The notes under the pieces are model-generated. The model worked only from the letters and a program-made list of their open reading frames with translations, ran no database searches and was not told the DNA's origin. Positions 60,453-64,000 of a stretch of 64,000 bases of DNA are shown piece by piece. Source of the DNA: Ancylomarina subtilis (GTDB taxonomy: Bacteria; Bacteroidota; Bacteroidia; Bacteroidales; Marinifilaceae); assembly GCF_004217115.1 (NCBI RefSeq), contig NZ_SHKN01000001.1, forward strand, positions 871,781 through 935,780, written 5' to 3'. Every line of letters begins with the position of its first letter. Position 1 is the stretch's first letter. The position numbers were made by a program, and so were the translations under genes.

Positions 60453-60631
60453 TGTTGTTTCCTTTTTATTCGATGAGAGCTAAATCATTTCTTAAACTAC
60501 TTTAATTTTAATGATCTTTTAATTGCAGAGCTTTGTATTAGTAAGAAAGAGAGGTATCAGCCGGATAAACCATATACGGTTTACGAACTGACTCTCCTAT
60601 TTGTTAAATCTTTTAAAATAAAATAATACAG

Positions 60632-61162
60632 ATGAAAAAAATTGCAGGAATCTCAACCAGTAGCAGTTCTAACTCAATTAACAGAAAACTATTAATCAAT
60701 GCATTAAATCAGATTGATCAGAACAATACCACATTAATAGACTTAAACCCAAACATTCCAATTTATAGTATTGATATTGAAGAACGAGATGGCATTCCAG
60801 AGGAAATTCAGAGCTTATTCACCGAACTTCAGAGCTACGATGCTTACCTGATAGCCATACCGGAACATAACGGATCCATTACGGCCTTGTTCAAAAACAC
60901 GCTGGATTGGCTGTCACGTATCAATCAAAATATCTTTGGAAAAAAAGATATCTTATTACTAAGCACTTCTCCCGGTCCTAATGGCGGTAAGTATGCCACT
61001 GCTCATGTGAAAAACTTTATTCCTTTTCTAGGTGGTAATGTCGTATCTGACTTTAATTTAGGAAGTTTTTACGACAATTTCCAAAACGATTTCATTACAG
61101 ATAAACTGATAAATACTGAATATACCGAAGCACTTAAGCATTTCAGAACCGTTTCAGTATAA
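60632..61162 (+). CDS. NADPH-dependent FMN reductase-like flavoprotein
   Basis: A 176-residue flavodoxin-like protein. STSSSSNSINRKLL (about 8-21) is the FMN phosphate loop, AIPEHNGSITALFKNTLDWL (about 78-97) is the family block, and STSPGPNGG near 115 follows. These reduce FMN or quinones with NAD(P)H. It sits after the ars operon but has its own terminator and a 180-base gap, so it is likely separate and not ArsH. Single gene. Confidence 0.9.
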   Translation: MKKIAGISTSSSSNSINRKLLINALNQIDQNNTTLIDLNPNIPIYSIDIEERDGIPEEIQSLFTELQSYDAYLIAIPEHNGSITALFKNTLDWLSRINQNIFGKKDILLLSTSPGPNGGKYATAHVKNFIPFLGGNVVSDFNLGSFYDNFQNDFITDKLINTEYTEALKHFRTVSV

Positions 61163-61222
61163 AGCAAGCTTTAGGAATTGGATTTTCAACATTCTGATCC
61201 TACTACAAAATTAATAGACTTT

Positions 61223-61248
61223 AAGCCATCCCTAAGGGTGGCTTTTTT
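61223..61248 (+). terminator. Terminator of the FMN reductase gene
   Basis: AAGCCATCCC/GGGTGGCTT stem with three-base loop, then six T. Confidence 0.85.
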
Positions 61249-61412
61249 ATTACACCTTCATAGACATTTTTCATTTGGAAACGAATTGGCATTAAAATTG
61301 CTTTGTTATCATCTTTATCGAGTAAATAATAATTTGTGAAAAGGTGTTAACTTAACGCAACCATTCAAGATTATCGGAATCATAAAAAGTAATTAACTAA
61401 AAACATATTAGT

Positions 61413-62117
61413 ATGAGACAACTTATTCTATTGGGCTTTGCCCTTATGATGACACAGTTTTCGTTCGCTCAAGCCGGAACGAAAAATTTTATCGACCAAA
61501 ATTATATCGAGGTTAACGGAAAAGCTAAAATTGAGGTTGTGCCTGACCAAATCTATCTGAACATTAATTTGAGTGAAAGAGATACCAAGAATAAAGAGAG
61601 TGTCGACAAGCTGGAAAAAGAAATGCTGAACACCTTAACAAAAATTGGTCTTGATATCGAAAAACAAGTTTCAGTTGTTGATTTCACAAGTAATTTCCAA
61701 ACCTACTTTCTTAAGAAAAAAGATATCATGAAATCGAAAGTCTATCAGGTTATTGTTCATGATACAAAGACCCTTTCGATGCTATATCGTTCTTTGGAAG
61801 AAATTGGAATTTCGAATATTAATATTCAGAAAGTTGAACATTCCAAGATAGAAGATCTTAAGCTTGAATTAAAAGTGAAAGCCATTAAATCTGCCAAAAC
61901 AAAAGCAAAGACTTTAACGGCTGCACTTGATCAGGAAATTGGCAAGGCCATTTACATCAATGAAAGTTCTTACAGTACCTATCAAGCTCGTCCGCAAGCT
62001 AAAAGAATGATGATAAGAGGTGTGTCAAGTCTGGAAATGGCAGATGAGGCTCCTCAGATTGAATTCGAAAAAATCAAACTTGAATGCCAGATCATGGTGC
62101 GTTTCGAACTGAAATAA
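61413..62117 (+). CDS. SIMPL domain (DUF541) exported protein
   Basis: A 234-residue exported protein: signal peptide to about residue 19 (FSFAQ), then YIEVNGKAKIEVVPDQIYLN, the usual DUF541 start, and a long alpha/beta domain including KSAKTKAKTLTAALDQEIGK. E. coli YggE, a relative, eases oxidative stress; the mechanism is unknown. The C-terminus FEKIKLECQIMVRFEL is also typical. Single gene, ended by a strong hairpin. Confidence 0.88.
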   Translation: MRQLILLGFALMMTQFSFAQAGTKNFIDQNYIEVNGKAKIEVVPDQIYLNINLSERDTKNKESVDKLEKEMLNTLTKIGLDIEKQVSVVDFTSNFQTYFLKKKDIMKSKVYQVIVHDTKTLSMLYRSLEEIGISNINIQKVEHSKIEDLKLELKVKAIKSAKTKAKTLTAALDQEIGKAIYINESSYSTYQARPQAKRMMIRGVSSLEMADEAPQIEFEKIKLECQIMVRFELK

Positions 62118-62173
62118 GCTGACTTATAGAAAAGTAAATTCTTATATCGAAAGTATTATTCCGATATTTACAA

Positions 62174-62204
62174 ACGATAGTTGAAAATCAACTATCGTTT
62201 TTTA
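62174..62204 (+). terminator. Terminator of the SIMPL gene
   Basis: Perfect ten-base arms ACGATAGTTG/CAACTATCGT with five-base loop and six T. Confidence 0.92.
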
Positions 62205-62305
62205 ATTTTGTGCAGTTTAAAATTTAAGGATTCGATAGAACTTAAGCTTGATAAAACGAATCGCAACAGATACATTAATTAAATCGCATAAAATATTTCT
62301 TATTG

Positions 62306-63040
62306 ATGAAAAAGTTACTGTCATATATAAGCACCCCACTTTTCTATTTTTCATTCATCCTGGCTTTAGTGGTTTTTCATCCCATACAAGTGATTTGCAG
62401 AACCCTATTCGGCTATAAAGCCCATAAGGTTTCTGTTGATATCCTGAATTATATCCTGATGCGATTGGTCATCCTTATCGGCTTCAGAGTAAAATTCAAT
62501 AATAGAGTTGATCTACCAACAGATCGCCCCATTATTGTTGTATCAAACCATCAGGGAACCTACGATATCCCTCCCATTGTTTGGATGTTCAGAAAACACC
62601 ATCCCAAGTTTATTTCAAAAATCGAACTGGCTAAAAATTTACCCAGTATCTCCTACAACCTGCGTCATTCAGGAGCTGCCCTAATCAATCGCAAGAACAG
62701 AACACAGGCTTTGGCAGAAATCCGAAAGCTTGGAAAATTAATTGCTGATAATAATTATTGTGCGTGTATCTTTGCAGAAGGAACACGAAGCAGAACAGGT
62801 AAACTGAAACAATTTAAGTCGGGCGGACTGGCAACTTTATTGGAAGAAGCTCCCAATGCTCTAGTTGTCCCTTTTGTGGTTGATGGCAACTATAAAATCG
62901 AAAAAAATGGTAAATTTCCACTCTCTTTTGGTGAGAAAGGAACCTACACCGTATTGGAACCAATTGAACCTTCTGCCTACACGCCTGAGGATTTAACCCT
63001 GAAAATTGAAAACCTTATCCGAACCGAACTCGGTCAATAA
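62306..63040 (+). CDS. 1-acyl-sn-glycerol-3-phosphate acyltransferase (PlsC-like)
   Basis: A 244-residue membrane enzyme that adds a second acyl chain to lysophosphatidate. ATG 62306 is preferred over a TTG one codon upstream. Motifs are NHQGTYD (H83 and D88 in the upstream-frame numbering), SKIELAKNLP (motif II), FAEGTRSR (motif III) and VPFVVDG (motif IV). An N-terminal hydrophobic helix anchors it. Its end lies ten bases before the patatin gene, so both probably belong to one lipid unit. Confidence 0.92.
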   Translation: MKKLLSYISTPLFYFSFILALVVFHPIQVICRTLFGYKAHKVSVDILNYILMRLVILIGFRVKFNNRVDLPTDRPIIVVSNHQGTYDIPPIVWMFRKHHPKFISKIELAKNLPSISYNLRHSGAALINRKNRTQALAEIRKLGKLIADNNYCACIFAEGTRSRTGKLKQFKSGGLATLLEEAPNALVVPFVVDGNYKIEKNGKFPLSFGEKGTYTVLEPIEPSAYTPEDLTLKIENLIRTELGQ

Positions 63041-63050
63041 AAACTATGTT

Positions 63051-63893
63051 ATGCCAGCAAAAACTGCTTTAGTTGTCGAAGGAGGTGCCATGAGAGGCAT
63101 ATTCTCAGCTGGAATCATGGACCAATTCCTTGAAGATCAATTTAATCCATTCGATATAATTATCGGCGTTTCGGCAGGTTCAATTAATGCAGCAGCCTAT
63201 CTGGCAGATCACAAAGGACGTAACTTTGAAGTTTATACCAACTACTCGCTCCATCCCGGATACATTAGTCTTAAAAACTTTATAAAGGGAAAACATTTTA
63301 TCGATCTCGATTGGCTCTGGCAGGTTACCGAAAAGGAACTTCCCATCAACACAGACTTGCTGTTTGAAAAAGATATTGATTTTGAAATTGGTTTTACAAA
63401 AAATGAAAGTGGAGAAGCCTTCTTTCTAAATCCAAATGCAGAAAACCTAAGCCATTACCTCAAAGCCTCGTGCACGATTCCGCTCTTCTATCGTAATTTT
63501 CTTAAAGTAGATGGACAGATTGTTTCTGATGGCGGTGTTGCAGCCCCTATTCCTGTTGAACGAGCCTATGAAAAAGGCGCTACTCGTATTATGGTGCTGC
63601 GTTCGAGACCCGAATCGTACCGCATGCAGAACGGTTTTGAATTCAAACTAGCCAACCTGATATTTGGCAAACACAAGGGACTTCTGGAAGCCATCAAGAA
63701 TCGTTACAAAGTTTACAATCAATCTATCGATTTCATGAAAAATCCGCCTGAGGGCGTCGAAATAATAGAAATATGTCCTCCGGAACATTTCAAGACCACC
63801 CGATTCACTCAAGACTACGAAACCCTTATTACAGATTATGAAATCGGTAAAAAGATGGGCAAAGTTGCCATTGAAAAATTCAACCAGATCTAA
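63051..63893 (+). CDS. Patatin-like phospholipase
   Basis: A 280-residue lipase. ATG 63051 (MPAKTALVVEGGAMRGIFSA) is chosen because the longer frame from 63006 overlaps the acyltransferase. The oxyanion loop is GGAMRG, the nucleophile Ser is in GVSAGS, and the catalytic Asp is in SDGGV. A dyad of Ser and Asp is expected, with no His. It may remodel phospholipids together with the PlsC-like enzyme just upstream. Resembles the YjjU/RssA branch, where the substrate is unknown. Confidence 0.92.
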   Translation: MPAKTALVVEGGAMRGIFSAGIMDQFLEDQFNPFDIIIGVSAGSINAAAYLADHKGRNFEVYTNYSLHPGYISLKNFIKGKHFIDLDWLWQVTEKELPINTDLLFEKDIDFEIGFTKNESGEAFFLNPNAENLSHYLKASCTIPLFYRNFLKVDGQIVSDGGVAAPIPVERAYEKGATRIMVLRSRPESYRMQNGFEFKLANLIFGKHKGLLEAIKNRYKVYNQSIDFMKNPPEGVEIIEICPPEHFKTTRFTQDYETLITDYEIGKKMGKVAIEKFNQI

Positions 63894-63936
63894 TTCAATG
63901 AAGACTTCAATCCAATAAGAAACCTTTAGATATAAA

Positions 63937-63964
63937 AAAAGCCTTCCAAATGGAAGGCTTTTTT
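63937..63964. terminator. Terminator after the patatin gene
   Basis: AAAAGCCTTCC/GGAAGGCTTTT stem with four-base loop and T or A runs on both sides, so it can act both ways. A minus-strand TAA at 63986-63984, preceded by codons for Arg-Arg-Phe, may be the end of a convergent gene that lies beyond the window. Confidence 0.9.
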
Positions 63965-64000
63965 CAATATTCTTAAAAGCTGATTAGAATCTTCTTTCTT

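Noticed and set aside
60632-61162. ArsH, as a fourth gene of the ars operon
   Set aside because: A terminator at 60429 and a long gap separate it, and it lacks the longer N-terminus of ArsH.

Overview
The window is a chromosomal segment of a Bacteroidota bacterium, most likely a marine or sediment member of the Marinilabiliales (Labilibaculum/Marinifilum-like). Reasons: AT-rich sequence, TAnnTTTG-type -7 boxes, a TonB receptor with a carboxypeptidase-regulatory N-domain, BatA-type double-TM proteins, DUF134 plus NifX-like proteins, and HydS-type sensory hydrogenases that suit an anaerobic or microaerobic life. The genus is inference. No tRNA, rRNA operon, CRISPR array or prophage was seen; the only RNA gene recognised is RNase P RNA (rnpB, 15836-16198, minus).

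Layout. 1-9.8 kb, mostly minus strand: a cut cytochrome b561-like gene, a small conserved protein, a class D beta-lactamase lipoprotein, a CDF metal exporter, Lon protease (plus), a lipoprotein, an unknown membrane protein, ornithine aminotransferase, and a Y1-transposase-like protein whose catalytic Tyr position is Phe. 9.9-14.4 kb: TonB-dependent receptor followed by a BatA-like protein. 14.5-20.4 kb: two NifX-like proteins with a DUF134 regulator, rnpB, YchJ-like protein, MFS permease, nitroreductase, CobW GTPase. 20.4-30.5 kb: a histidine kinase with an ABC-substrate-binding-type sensor, a metallophosphoesterase, and a five-gene minus-strand operon holding two copies of a [sensory FeFe-hydrogenase-like protein + SpoIIE phosphatase] pair with a small [2Fe-2S] protein between them. 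30.9-34.5 kb: carbamoyltransferase-DUF5989-SxtJ module (the 49-codon DUF5989 gene is short and easily missed), then a YtxH/holin-like envelope cluster.

34.9-48.4 kb is an accessory region. Almost all its genes are on the plus strand; many are very AT-rich and are separated by long imperfect palindromes and REP-like hairpins. It holds two Crp/Fnr regulators, each followed by one enzyme gene (an exported isochorismatase-type hydrolase; an NmrA-like reductase). Each pair has an FNR-like dyad CTTGAC-N4-(A/G)TCAAG at the 3' end of the regulator gene, about 30 nt upstream of a TAnnTTTG box. The region also holds a GC-richer YcaQ-type gene, a 21-bp minisatellite coding heptads, an orphan 218-residue gene, a Gabija-like anti-phage pair (OLD-family nuclease + UvrD-like helicase), an exported protein and a GNAT acetyltransferase.

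48.4-64 kb returns to household genes: 2OG-Fe(II) oxygenase, citrate synthase-family protein, a 49-residue PspC protein, RidA, a VOC protein, a beta-propeller protein, a LolA-like protein, a large HExxH-propeller-barrel protein, an arsenic operon (arsR-arsC-acr3) with a dyad over its promoter, an FMN reductase, a SIMPL protein, an acyltransferase and a patatin. Many genes end in clear hairpin terminators, several of which share sequence.
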